From the NCBI GenBank assembly GCA_017435245.1, contig JAFSFK010000086.1, positions 1-16,003 of the forward strand: a stretch of 16,003 nt of DNA, written 5' to 3'. Shown in pieces: positions 1-9,300 of this stretch. The notes below the pieces were generated by a model, which saw nothing but the letters and a program-made list of their open reading frames with translations, searched no databases and had not been told where the DNA came from. The DNA comes from Oscillospiraceae bacterium (lineage in GTDB: Bacteria > Bacillota > Clostridia > Oscillospirales > Oscillospiraceae). Position 1 is the first letter of the stretch. Every line of letters starts with the position of its first letter. The position numbers and the translations under genes were made by a program.

Positions 1-3000
1 CTGCCATGGCCTTGTCCTTCTGCACAGTGCTCTTGGCGAACAGATTATCGCAGTAGGCAACCACAGAACCGGTACGGGGGTTGGATACCTCCTGGCCGGC
101 TGCGTTACAGATGACCACGGTAACTTCGTCGGTCATTTCCTTGGCAAATACCTTGACAGGGATCTGGTTCAAGGCTGCGTTGAAGGCAGTCCACTCAGAC
201 TGAGGAATCTCATAGGTGTAGTCGCCGTCCTCACGGGCGATGGTGACCTTTGCGTAGTTATCGGTGCCGGTGAGCAGAGCCTTGTTGTAAACGAAGTTCA
301 GAACCAGCTCGTTGCCCAGGGTCATAGTAGAACCGGCAAAGTCGAACTTCTCGATGACAACAGGCTCCTCATAGCGGCACAGGACCATCCATGCGGTATC
401 GGCTTGGATGTTCTCGCCCTCATTGATCGCTGCGAAGGGAGACATGCCCAGTTCAGTGTTGAACCAGCCCTGAATTCCGCCGTGTCCCTTGATAAAGCGC
501 ATCAGGTCAACGGTCAGGGGGTACAGACCATCAGCACCCATGGCTGTGTTATAAGCCCCCATTGCCTCCAGGAAGTCGTAGTTATAGGTAGCACCGTTCT
601 CCTCGTAGCTGCCACGCAGAGTCAGTGCGCCTTCGCAGATCTGGCTCAGATCGAACTCATCCGTGATCAGATCCACATACAGCACAGGACCGTCAGCGGT
701 ATCCAGATGATAATAACCATCCGCACCAGCCACAGCGGAATGTGCCTCGGTCAGATTGACCTCCAGCATCGTCTCATCTCCGGTCAGGGCACCAAAGTCA
801 GCAGAAGGAGTATGAACATTTTCATAGACCAGATACTCAGTTTCTTCCGGTTCCTCGCCGTCTGCAGTCTTGACTACAGAAATGACGAACGCATCCTCAA
901 TGCCGGAAACACCGATATAAACGGCCTGACCAACATCGGTACATTCCCACTCACAGTAGCTGGCCATCGCACCGGGATCGCTCAGGAACCACTCGCCGTA
1001 GCCCCAGATGCCCAGAGTTGCCCAGGCGGGAGCGCTGATCCTGTAAGTGCCGGCCTCGGTGGGCTCAAAGACATAGATGGTGGTAACTGCGGTATCCAGC
1101 AGGGTGCGGGTATTGTCACCAACCACCAGAGGATTCTCGTAGTCGATCTCATAGTCAGCCTGTTCCACCTCACCGCCGCCTTCGGCAGGGGTGAAGGTCA
1201 CATTGAAGGAAACCGTACCGGCAGTTTCCTCGCCAGCATCGGAGTTATAGGCATAGAACATAACTTTCCAGTCGCCGGCAATATCACTGACATGGTTATG
1301 CGCAGTCGCATCATACCACTTATCCATACGAAGAGATTCTTCACCATTGGGGAAGATCACCTGGTAATACCAGTCAGGTGTGCAATTGCCTGCGGTGACA
1401 GTCAGCGTACCGGCAGTTTCTGCGGTGTATTCCACAACATAACCATCGGTGGTGACGCTCTCATTTTCAACAGCAGCGACCTCGACGTCCTCTTCCTCCT
1501 CAAAGTCACCGGCAGTAAAGTCGGTGGTCAGGGTGTACATCATAGCAGGAGCGGTCCAAGTGCTCCAATCTGTCAGAGCATTGATCTGGATCTTCAGTGT
1601 CTGTCCGGCAGTAACCACAACTTCCAGATTCTCAGCAACGACCCAGCCTGTGTAGTTCCAGTTCTCGTCCATTTCGGGTTCTGCCAGAGTAAACTGCTCG
1701 GAAATGGGCCATTCGCTGTCCTCGGTATAGGTCAGTCTGTCCACAGTGATGTTGGCACCGTCGGTTACATCCAGAACCACCTTGCCGTTTTCGGTTGCGG
1801 TCCAGATGTAGTAGTAGTCTGCGCCTTCCTCCAGATCACGGGTGCTGACAAAGTTGGCAATTTCCTCGATGACCTCGGGATTAGTGGACGCACCAACGGG
1901 AGTTGCCAGTGCCAGCGCATAGGTGGCATCGGAAGAACCTGCGTTGGTGATGGAGAATGCGCCCTCATTCTGGGCAGTCTCAACGCCGTCGATAGTCAGG
2001 ATCATACCGTCCTGACCGTAGTAGTACAGGGTCTTACCTGCGCCAACGGTAACGGAAGCGGTGGCATTGACATATGCGTCATCCCACTCCCACTCAATAT
2101 AGATGGGATTCAGCTCAGAACCCTCAGGTGCAGTAAACATACCGCCCCAATTCATCTCGATGTTGGTTGCGCCAAGCACCTTGATGATGATCTCGTTTCC
2201 TGCCTGCACATCCATCTGGACTTCCATGCCATTGTTGTCCACGCCGTCAAGCAGGAGGGACTTGGTCTCGTCAGTGCTTGTGTTGGTCAGTACGATATCC
2301 CAATTCTCTGTGTTAACATCATCAGGATAATAGAAATAACAAGCGATCTTTCCTTCAGTAGCTGCGGTATAGCTATAATAATAGCCATCATCACCTTCGG
2401 CCAGAACACAGTTGCCACCGATCATATCCTCGAGCACAACAGGATGCTCCCGGGTACCGTCCTGAACAGGCTGATCGGGTTCATCGCCACCTTCACCGCC
2501 CTGACCGCCTTCCAGTCCGCTTACGGTACGGCAGCAGTACATCCAGGGAGTTTCACCGGTTACCTGGTTGAAGGACCATACACCCTGATCCGTTGCGTAA
2601 TCCCGGTAGAAGATGATCAGATCCTCTGTCAGGGGATAATAGCCGTTTTCATCCATTACAGCTTCATAAGCCTTGATGGCGTTGGCGATGCTGTACTTGA
2701 TATAAGTACCGTCCTCCAGCTTTTCCTGGGTGTACAGGTACATAGTGGGAATATCGCTGTTGAGCTTTGCAGACAGGATGATATCTTGATAGTTCAGATC
2801 GATCAGCAGAATATCGCCGTCGGCGCTATCCAGATGGTAGTAGCCGTCATTGCCCAGCACAGGGGTATGAACGCCGGAAACATCCACATAGCTTCCAAGG
2901 GTCCCATCGCCCAGAGAGAACTGGCTCAGAGCCGCCTTGTTCTCATATTCCACCTCTGTGTAAACCACGGGATTGTACTCACCGGTCTTGGCAACATTCA

Positions 3001-5446
3001 CAGTGAATTCGCCCTCAACACCGGAGATACCGATGAAGGCGCTCTGACCCACACCGGTGCAGGTCCACTCATAGGTATTGGTGGTGCTGCCGGGGTCATT
3101 GAGGAAGTGCGCACCGCCACCCCAGTAGCCCAGGATCGCATCAGCAGGAGCGGTAAAGGTATACACGCCTACCTCAGCAGGCTCAAATTCATAGATGGTG
3201 GTAATGGCAGTATCCAGCAGCGTCAGGGCATTGTCACCCAAGGCCAGAGCGTGGTCATAGTCCACCTCGTACTCCAGCTTCTCTGTTTCGCCGCTGCCCT
3301 CAGCAGGAGTCCAGCTTGCGCTGTAGGTAACAACGCTGGTGCCCTCGTCATAGTTGACATAGCCTACGATCCGAGTGGTGTAGGTGATACCCGCAGTCAA
3401 TTCAAAGGTCAGGGTCTGCTCTGCTCCGGAGCTGAAGCTTCTGGGCAAGCCGATCGTGCCGCCCTCAGCATCCTTGACTTCCGCCTTGAAGCCCTTGGTA
3501 CCGGAAATGACCAGGGTCATCGTGCCATTGGTCGTGGGGGTATAATCAAAGGTAACAGGCTCAGCCACGGAAGCGGTTACCGCTTCCCCGCTGGCGATCA
3601 CGCCGCCAACAGGCTCGTCCGTATCGCCGCCCTCTTCACCGCCTTCGCCGCCTTCGCCGTCGATCTCACCTGCCACAAAGCTGGCGGTGATGGTGACGCT
3701 GCCGGCAGGCGCATTATTGGGATTGGCTGCATCATAAGTATTCACGATCACGATCACTTCATCACCGGCGTGAACACCCACAGAGTCGGAAAGAACAGGA
3801 TCAGAGGGATTACCCTCTTCGTCAACAGGTGCATTGACATGCTCATCGGTGGATGCACCGGAGACATTGTTGGTGATGGTATAGAACCAACCGTTTGCGG
3901 CAGAGGGATCCACCGCAACGGTAAAGGTACCCTCTTCCTCAGCGGTCCAGGTGTAGTAATAGCCCACAGAAGCCGCCTTTACCGTGGCAGTCACTGCGGT
4001 ATCCAGTTCCAGAGCCTGGGGATTCTCCCAGGAACCCAGGGGTGCGGAGAAAGCGATATTATAGGTAATCTCAGCGCTGCCGGTGTTGGTGATCACAAAC
4101 CAGGCAGGTGTATTGGTGCTTTCCTGGATGCAGGCAAAGGACACTGCACCGTCAACAGTGGTGTAGATCTCTTCATTATGCTCCACAGATGCCGCACCGC
4201 CGCTGATAGTAAGGATCATATCGTCGACATTGCCGGTGTTGCGGCAATATACGGTTGCGCCCGGGGCCACCTTGACCTCAAAGGTCTTTGCTTCTGCGAT
4301 ATTCAGCAGAAGGGGGTTGTCCTCAGTGCCGGCAGGAGCGGTGAAGTAGCCGGTAGATTCCACGGTCATCGCACCATAGTTTCCATCCACAGGAATAGCG
4401 GAAACGGCAACCAAAACCTGTTCGCCAGCTTCCACATCCAAAGAAACAGTGGTGTAGGTCAGCTCTTCGCCAAAGACGGTCTCTACACCATCGGTGGACA
4501 TCTTCGTGCTGGAACCTGTATTCTGATTGGTCAGCACGATGTCGGCAACCAGCTCGGCCATAGGAACATAAATATCGAAGCTGACGGTGCCAGTCTCAAC
4601 GGCAGTCCAGATATAGTTGTAGCCATCGTCATCACCGGCTTCCAGCACAGTGGACAGGCTGCCCAGTTCCTCGATCACCTCGGGGTTGTTGTAGGCACCC
4701 AGGGGGAAGGTGAACTTGATCTGTGCGTTCAGCTCAGCGGAGCCGGTATTTTCAATATTGAGCAGCAGAGGGCTGTACATACTCTCAACACTGACACCCT
4801 CAATGATGGCAACTCCGTTTGCCGCAGCAACGGACACCTCGCCGCAGGTGACGGTAAAGCTGCCCTCACCGGTGACGGTCAGGATCATATCCTGAATTCT
4901 GTAAATGCTGTAGTACAGGGTCTTGTAAGCGGGAACGGTGGTATCGGCAGTGATCACCGCACCGTCGGTAGTGTCGTTGTCCAGCAGCTCAATGGGCTGG
5001 CTCTCAGAGCCCACAGCGGACTCAAAAGCAGCCGTAAAGACCACAGTGCCGGCAGAATATTCATAAGTTTCGGGGTCGCCGAGGGTATTGACCCAAACGG
5101 TGATCACATCGTCCTTAGTCACATCCATAGTCTGGCTGTAAACCACATCGCCCATCGTATCCGTTTCCGCATCATAACCGTCGCTGTAGTAGGTCTTAAC
5201 GGAACCGGTAGCATTGCTGTTGGAAACAGAATACTCCCAGCCGTTCTCGGCATTTTCAGGCATCGTAATGGTCAGCGTGCCGGAATCCTCGGCGGTCCAG
5301 GTGTAGGTAACACCGTCTTCGCTACCTGTCAGGGTCGCAGTGTTCTGGCCCATCTGCAGGGTTAGCTCTTCTGCGGCAAACGCAGCAAAAGGAACCATAG
5401 ACAGTACCATAACCAGGGCAAGGATCATTGCGATTATTTTTTTCAT
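1..5446 (-). CDS. Giant secreted multidomain surface protein, C-terminus cut by the window edge
   Basis: The frame opens at ATG 5446 and runs without a stop to the left edge, so at least 1815 residues are present and the end is missing. AAGGAGG lies just upstream. Residues 1-24 form a Sec signal peptide (MKKII, hydrophobic core, AFA before A25), with no lipobox. PPC-like beta-sandwich units with a G-x-x-x-NP/QP/HP start occur near residues 147, 248, 373, 469, 996, 1109 and 1185. Gly/Glu-rich linkers lie near 594-614 and 978-992. A 'GTYxF' sandwich followed by a WxxxC module occurs twice: YYHLDS at 869 with W968/C972, and YYHLDT at 1578 with W1686/C1690. Residues about 1697-1815 form another domain containing 'AKEMTD', which I recall near the C-termini of gut Clostridia surface proteins. 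It is likely a wall-associated or released surface protein; no anchor is visible and no enzyme motif was seen. It follows the small lipoprotein by 34 bases, probably in one operon. Confidence 0.88.
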   Translation of the reverse strand, partial: MKKIIAMILALVMVLSMVPFAAFAAEELTLQMGQNTATLTGSEDGVTYTWTAEDSGTLTITMPENAENGWEYSVSNSNATGSVKTYYSDGYDAETDTMGDVVYSQTMDVTKDDVITVWVNTLGDPETYEYSAGTVVFTAAFESAVGSESQPIELLDNDTTDGAVITADTTVPAYKTLYYSIYRIQDMILTVTGEGSFTVTCGEVSVAAANGVAIIEGVSVESMYSPLLLNIENTGSAELNAQIKFTFPLGAYNNPEVIEELGSLSTVLEAGDDDGYNYIWTAVETGTVSFDIYVPMAELVADIVLTNQNTGSSTKMSTDGVETVFGEELTYTTVSLDVEAGEQVLVAVSAIPVDGNYGAMTVESTGYFTAPAGTEDNPLLLNIAEAKTFEVKVAPGATVYCRNTGNVDDMILTISGGAASVEHNEEIYTTVDGAVSFACIQESTNTPAWFVITNTGSAEITYNIAFSAPLGSWENPQALELDTAVTATVKAASVGYYYTWTAEEEGTFTVAVDPSAANGWFYTITNNVSGASTDEHVNAPVDEEGNPSDPVLSDSVGVHAGDEVIVIVNTYDAANPNNAPAGSVTITASFVAGEIDGEGGEGGEEGGDTDEPVGGVIASGEAVTASVAEPVTFDYTPTTNGTMTLVISGTKGFKAEVKDAEGGTIGLPRSFSSGAEQTLTFELTAGITYTTRIVGYVNYDEGTSVVTYSASWTPAEGSGETEKLEYEVDYDHALALGDNALTLLDTAITTIYEFEPAEVGVYTFTAPADAILGYWGGGAHFLNDPGSTTNTYEWTCTGVGQSAFIGISGVEGEFTVNVAKTGEYNPVVYTEVEYENKAALSQFSLGDGTLGSYVDVSGVHTPVLGNDGYYHLDSADGDILLIDLNYQDIILSAKLNSDIPTMYLYTQEKLEDGTYIKYSIANAIKAYEAVMDENGYYPLTEDLIIFYRDYATDQGVWSFNQVTGETPWMYCCRTVSGLEGGQGGEGGDEPDQPVQDGTREHPVVLEDMIGGNCVLAEGDDGYYYSYTAATEGKIACYFYYPDDVNTENWDIVLTNTSTDETKSLLLDGVDNNGMEVQMDVQAGNEIIIKVLGATNIEMNWGGMFTAPEGSELNPIYIEWEWDDAYVNATASVTVGAGKTLYYYGQDGMILTIDGVETAQNEGAFSITNAGSSDATYALALATPVGASTNPEVIEEIANFVSTRDLEEGADYYYIWTATENGKVVLDVTDGANITVDRLTYTEDSEWPISEQFTLAEPEMDENWNYTGWVVAENLEVVVTAGQTLKIQINALTDWSTWTAPAMMYTLTTDFTAGDFEEEEDVEVAAVENESVTTDGYVVEYTAETAGTLTVTAGNCTPDWYYQVIFPNGEESLRMDKWYDATAHNHVSDIAGDWKVMFYAYNSDAGEETAGTVSFNVTFTPAEGGGEVEQADYEIDYENPLVVGDNTRTLLDTAVTTIYVFEPTEAGTYRISAPAWATLGIWGYGEWFLSDPGAMASYCEWECTDVGQAVYIGVSGIEDAFVISVVKTADGEEPEETEYLVYENVHTPSADFGALTGDETMLEVNLTEAHSAVAGADGYYHLDTADGPVLYVDLITDEFDLSQICEGALTLRGSYEENGATYNYDFLEAMGAYNTAMGADGLYPLTVDLMRFIKGHGGIQGWFNTELGMSPFAAINEGENIQADTAWMVLCRYEEPVVIEKFDFAGSTMTLGNELVLNFVYNKALLTGTDNYAKVTIAREDGDYTYEIPQSEWTAFNAALNQIPVKVFAKEMTDEVTVVICNAAGQEVSNPRTGSVVAYCDNLFAKSTVQKDKAMA

Positions 5447-5480
5447 ACAGTTTCCTCCTTGGTTGGTTTTGACTGCGCTT

Positions 5481-5906
5481 TTAGGCCACAGCCTTCAGGG
5501 TAATGGTCAGCTCAAAAGCACTTCCGAAGGGGAACACCTGCTCCTCGGTGGCATATTCATAGCCAGCGGGCAGAGACAGGAGCTTTGCTTCATAGGTGCC
5601 TTCATCGGTGACGGTGAAGGTAGCCACACCACTGTCATCGGTAGCGCAGGGCATCATACACAGCTCACCCTGGCAGATCTGAACCATAGTGCCGACAACG
5701 GGATTGCCACCCTCGTCTACTACGTTGACGGTGTAGACAATACCGGCAGGCTCAGCCTCGGTAGGAGCCTCAGTAACTTCCTCAGCAGGAGTCTCAACGA
5801 TTTCCTCTGCAGGAGGTGCCACAGTTTCCTCCACATGGTCACCGCCGCAAGCACACAGGCCCAGCGTCAGAGCCAGTGCCAGCAGCAACATAAGCGTTCT
5901 TCTCAT
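5481..5906 (-). CDS. Small lipoprotein with one Ig/CnaB-like domain
   Basis: This gene encodes 141 residues. The start at 5906 is chosen because AAAGGAG lies 8 bases upstream and because it puts a lipoprotein signal at the N-terminus: MRRTL, a Leu/Ala core, then the lipobox LCAC with Cys20 as the lipidated residue. An upstream in-frame ATG at 5984 would add 26 hydrophilic residues before the signal and has no ribosome site. Residues about 21-54 are a Glu/Pro/Thr/Ala-rich spacer. Residues about 56-139 look like a prealbumin-type sandwich ('YTVNVVDEGGNPVVGTMVQI', then 'DDSGVATFTVTDEGTYEAKL'). The same fold begins the lipoproteins of the right-hand operon. Three cysteines lie in the mature domain ('QICQGELCMMPC'). 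It is probably an envelope-tethered accessory to the giant protein encoded just downstream; its exact role is unknown. Confidence 0.85.
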   Translation of the reverse strand: MRRTLMLLLALALTLGLCACGGDHVEETVAPPAEEIVETPAEEVTEAPTEAEPAGIVYTVNVVDEGGNPVVGTMVQICQGELCMMPCATDDSGVATFTVTDEGTYEAKLLSLPAGYEYATEEQVFPFGSAFELTITLKAVA

Positions 5907-5914
5907 AGTATTTT

Positions 5915-5921
5915 CTCCTTT
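5915..5921 (-). promoter_or_regulatory. Ribosome binding site that fixes the start of the small lipoprotein
   Basis: On the minus strand AAAGGAG ends 8 bases before ATG 5906. No comparable site precedes the in-frame ATG at 5984, so the shorter protein with an intact lipoprotein signal is preferred. Confidence 0.8.
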
Positions 5922-6007
5922 CGTAATTGTGGGCATATGACGTTGAATGTCCGTGAACCGTGGACATACATCTTTTTCGCCCACACTTACACGTATACCA
6001 TTTTACT

Positions 6008-6036
6008 ATGGTACCATTTAATACGCTAAATTGCAA
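6008..6036 (-). promoter_or_regulatory. Candidate sigma-A promoter of the small lipoprotein / giant protein unit
   Basis: Reading the minus strand, TTGCAA (6031-6036) is followed by a 17-base spacer and TACCAT (6008-6013). The spacer ends in TGG, giving an extended -10 (TGn). Both hexamers match consensus at four of six positions. The -10 lies inside the palindrome ATGGTACCAT (6008-6017), and the 8-mer AAATGGTA occurs twice at 16-base spacing here, so the site may also bind a regulator. The predicted leader is about 95 bases. Assignment is by eye only. Confidence 0.5.
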
Positions 6037-6070
6037 GAGTGTTTTTCCAGATAATACCCAATCTCACTTC

Positions 6071-6316
6071 AAATTCCAGTTTAGCAAGCTGTTTGATTGA
6101 TGCACTTGCCAAAGCCTTCTCCTTGAGGAGAAGGTGGCACGCCGAAGGCGTGACGGATGAGGTGGACAGTAAAATGGTACGAATTCGCCGAAAACCAATG
6201 TGTAATCGTAAGATTTCCTGCACACCTCATCAGTCAAAAATCAAAGATTTTTGACAGCTTCCCCTCAAGGGGAAGCCTTTGGGTGCGGTGCATAACAGCT
6301 CGATAAACCGGAATTT
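6071..6316. mobile_element. MITE-like repeat with 23-bp imperfect terminal inverted repeats and a multi-hairpin core
   Basis: The ends are inverted repeats at 6071-6093 and 6294-6316, matching at 20 of 23 positions, beginning AAATTCCAGTTTA. The core holds consecutive hairpins: CCTTCTCC-TTGA-GGAGAAGG (6115-6134), CACGCC-GAA-GGCGTG (6138-6152), a 10-bp stem GTCAAAAATC/GATTTTTGAC (6233-6255), and GCTTCCCC-TCAA-GGGGAAGC (6257-6276). ATGAGGTG (6157-6164) can also pair with CACCTCAT (6223-6230). No transposase or credible ORF is inside; the short frames here cross the hairpins in both directions. The core resembles an intergenic repeat I recall as common in Oscillospiraceae. The same ends surround a different core at 15776-15864. 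Together with the promoter region it fills the 5907-6366 gene-free stretch. Confidence 0.75.
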
Positions 6317-6323
6317 ACAGCAC

Positions 6324-6353
6324 AAAAAGGAGAGGCCGAAGCCTCTCCTTTTT
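6324..6353 (-). terminator. Strong Rho-independent terminator of the three-gene unit
   Basis: A perfect 13-bp inverted repeat flanks a four-base loop. On the minus strand it reads AAAAAGGAGAGGC, loop TTCG, GCCTCTCCTTTTT, so the stem is closed by the stable C(TTCG)G tetraloop and ends in five Ts. It starts 13 bases after the TAA at 6367-6369. The A-run on the other side would also give a T-run for plus-strand transcription. Confidence 0.93.
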
Positions 6354-6366
6354 AAATGATACGATC

Positions 6367-9300
6367 TTAGCTGAAATAGCCGCAGGCAAACATCCAACCG
6401 ATCTCCAAATTGATCTTGGGATCCAAGGTGCCATCGTCCAGCTTGAACAGCAGATTGCCCTGCGCATTATCTGCCTGCCACCAGCCCATGTATTTACCGC
6501 ACTGCTGGATCATATACATAATATCCTTGGTCACGGGATATACACCGTAATCGTTTTGCTCTGCATAATCGCAGCACGCACGCATTACATCTGTATAATC
6601 TTCCTTGATGTAATTGCCCTTGTCGTCATAGTCTGCCCAGCGGAATGCCGTTGCCAGATTCTCATTTACACCGCCCACCATAGCGTTGATGTGGATGTAA
6701 GGAGGCACATTTTCATTCTTATCCGCCGCCAGCTGCACATACAGGACAGGACCGGTAGAGGAGCCGATGTGATAGAACTTGTCGGAATCGTTGTAGACCA
6801 GCTTGATATCACTTGTTTTGGCTGTTAAATCGATACGCTTCAGGGTGCCGTTGGCAGGCAGACCCGTCACAGCAGCCGGTGCCACCGCAGGGGTATACTT
6901 GACCCAGGGCAGCTCATTGACATCAAACTGGGCATCGCCCAGACGGGTAATTACCAGAATTCCGTCGGGTACGCCGGTAATACCGATGAAGTGGGTACCA
7001 CCAATCATACTCTCACCGATAGACAGGGTAAAGGCATTGCCCACATAATCCAGGGTGTTTTCTGTCAAATCGTTGGGTGCGCCGGTACCCCAATAGCTGA
7101 TCTTGGCGCTGGGGTCGGAAACCTGGAATCGGTAGGTGCCCTGCTCCTCGGGATAGAAGCCGTAATAGTTCACCACATTGGACTGCATACTCACATAGGT
7201 TCCGCCCAGTCCTGCCTTCTGATACTGGAAGGTTCCCCAGTGGGTACCACCCTCTGTGGGCAGGACCGAGGTGACCGGGATGGTCAAGCTGGTCACACTG
7301 GGTGTCAGTACCGCAATGGCGTCCTCATAGTAGCATCCGCTGCTGGAGAAGCTGAGCTTCACCGTATATGTACCGGGAGCCTGGAGGGTATAGAATACAC
7401 CCTTGGCATTGGTCATACCGCCGTCGATCTTCTTATCACCGTCATACATCTGAACGATAACATTGCCCATAGTCTTGCCGGTGAAGTCGGTAACGGTAAC
7501 GGTATAGGTCAGGAATTGGTTATCGCCGCCCTCTTCCTCGATCACCTCGGGAGGCTCGATATATTCCGTGATCTCTTCCTTGCCATTGGGATCGTCCGCC
7601 TCGTTGTAAACCTCACCGGGATCCACATAGGCATCCTCGTTCACATCGTCCACAGCAGGCTCACCCGCCGCAACCGCAGCGGTAAATGCGATCTTCCAGC
7701 TCTTTGCAGAGTTGGGAGCGGTGACGTGGATACGGACCTGATCCCCCTCCGCCACCTGGATGGAAACGGTCTTGCTGCCGGTATCCTCGGTAGCTGTATC
7801 CGTCATCTTAGGTGTTGCCGCTGTGCCTTCCCGGCTCAGAGTCACATCAATACCCGCAGACAACGTATTCGCAGCGTGGCCTCTCTTGGAGGAGAGAGAT
7901 ACCGTCATCGTACCGTCCTTATCCGCAGTAAAGACATAGTAGTAGCCTACCATATCACCGGTATCCAGGGTCAGAGTCATCTCGCCGGTGTAGGGTTCGG
8001 GATTCTGGCGGGTACCCAGGGTATCATAGGACACCTCAACGGTATAATTCTGTTCTGTGTCCCCATTGTTGCGGATCCCCAGCAGACCAACGACCCGCTC
8101 GGAAGATTCGGGGATGGTCACACTCTGCTGCTCGGTGCCGTTCCAAACCAACAATCCGTCACCGCCGACAGCCGCTGTAGCGCCTGCCACATCCTTGACC
8201 TTGTAATATACCGTCTTTCCTGCAGGGATCTGCACGGTATCAAAGGTCTTGAACACACCCTCAAGAATTATAGGATTCTGCTGAGAACCCAGAGGGTACT
8301 TCAGTTTTACGGTATAGCCTTCGGCAACCTCACCGCCGTTCACAAAGGAAACCAGCGCAGGTGCTTCTTCCTCCAGCTGTACGGTGAGCACACCGTCCAC
8401 AGCCGTATAGGTCACACCGTTATAGATCACCTGTGCATTTTCGTCGGCAATGGTCATTTCCATTCCCGCCACGCCGGACATGCTGTACCATACGCCCTCT
8501 CCGGCGCTGAGGGTACGGGTAGTAATGGTGGTCATATTGCTGATGGTCACAGGGTTGCTCTTGGTACCCCAGGGATGACCCACCCGGACGGAGTATTTCT
8601 CCATCTGGTCACTGCCGTTGTTGCAGAAAGCAACCAGTGCAGGGTCCTCACTGCCCAGCTCCACCGTAACCGCACCGTTTTCAGCGGTATAGGTCTTGCC
8701 GTTATAGATAATAGCAGCATCGGGATCGGAGATGATCAGTGCCTCGCCGGCAACGCCGGTCAGACTGTAGTACACCTTTCCGCCCTTGTTCAGACCACGG
8801 GTAGAAATATAGGTATAGGTCTGATCCAACGTCACGGGATTTTTCTCGTGTCCCCAGGGATAGCCGATATTCAATCTGTAGGATTTTGGGGTATCGGAGG
8901 TATTCCGGACCGCCAGCGTAATGGCAGCCGTTCCCTCGGGGAACTGCACCGTCACCATTCCATCCACTGCTTTGTAGGTCTGGCCGTTATAGATTATCTC
9001 TGCGGTTTCATCCAGGATCCGCAGGGTCATACCGCCGGCACCGGAGATGGAATAATACTCCGCCTGGTCTTTGGTAAGGATCCCCGTATAAATGGGGAAT
9101 TTACCATTGATCTTGATGGGATTCTTCTGGCTGCCGGGCTTATGGATCAGCTTGATCGTCATAGAGGTCTTACCTTCGGCGAAGGAGAAGCTCTCTGCGG
9201 GAGAGGCATAACCCTCAGGAATTCCGCCGTACAGGGAAACCGTATAGTCACCCTCCAGCTGATTGATCTTGTAAACGCCGTTGGCATCGGTGTTTCCGTA

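Noticed and set aside
404..5365. Open plus-strand frame of 1653 codons
   Set aside because: It is in exact codon register opposite the giant secreted protein, has no signal or known motif, and exists because the sense gene avoids TTA, CTA and TCA.
5945..5968. ATGTCC/GGACAT hairpin in the leader of the small lipoprotein
   Set aside because: The stem is only 6 bp with mismatches inside; no terminator or riboswitch feature follows.
5907..5984. N-terminal extension of the small lipoprotein by 26 residues
   Set aside because: It lacks a ribosome site and would bury the lipoprotein signal behind a hydrophilic stretch.
6026..6254. Two opposed frames of 65 and 71 codons
   Set aside because: They overlap on opposite strands across the hairpins of the MITE-like element and have no ribosome site.
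6071..6316. CRISPR array or attachment site
   Set aside because: The hairpins differ from one another and lack equal spacers; there are no cas or integrase genes in the window.
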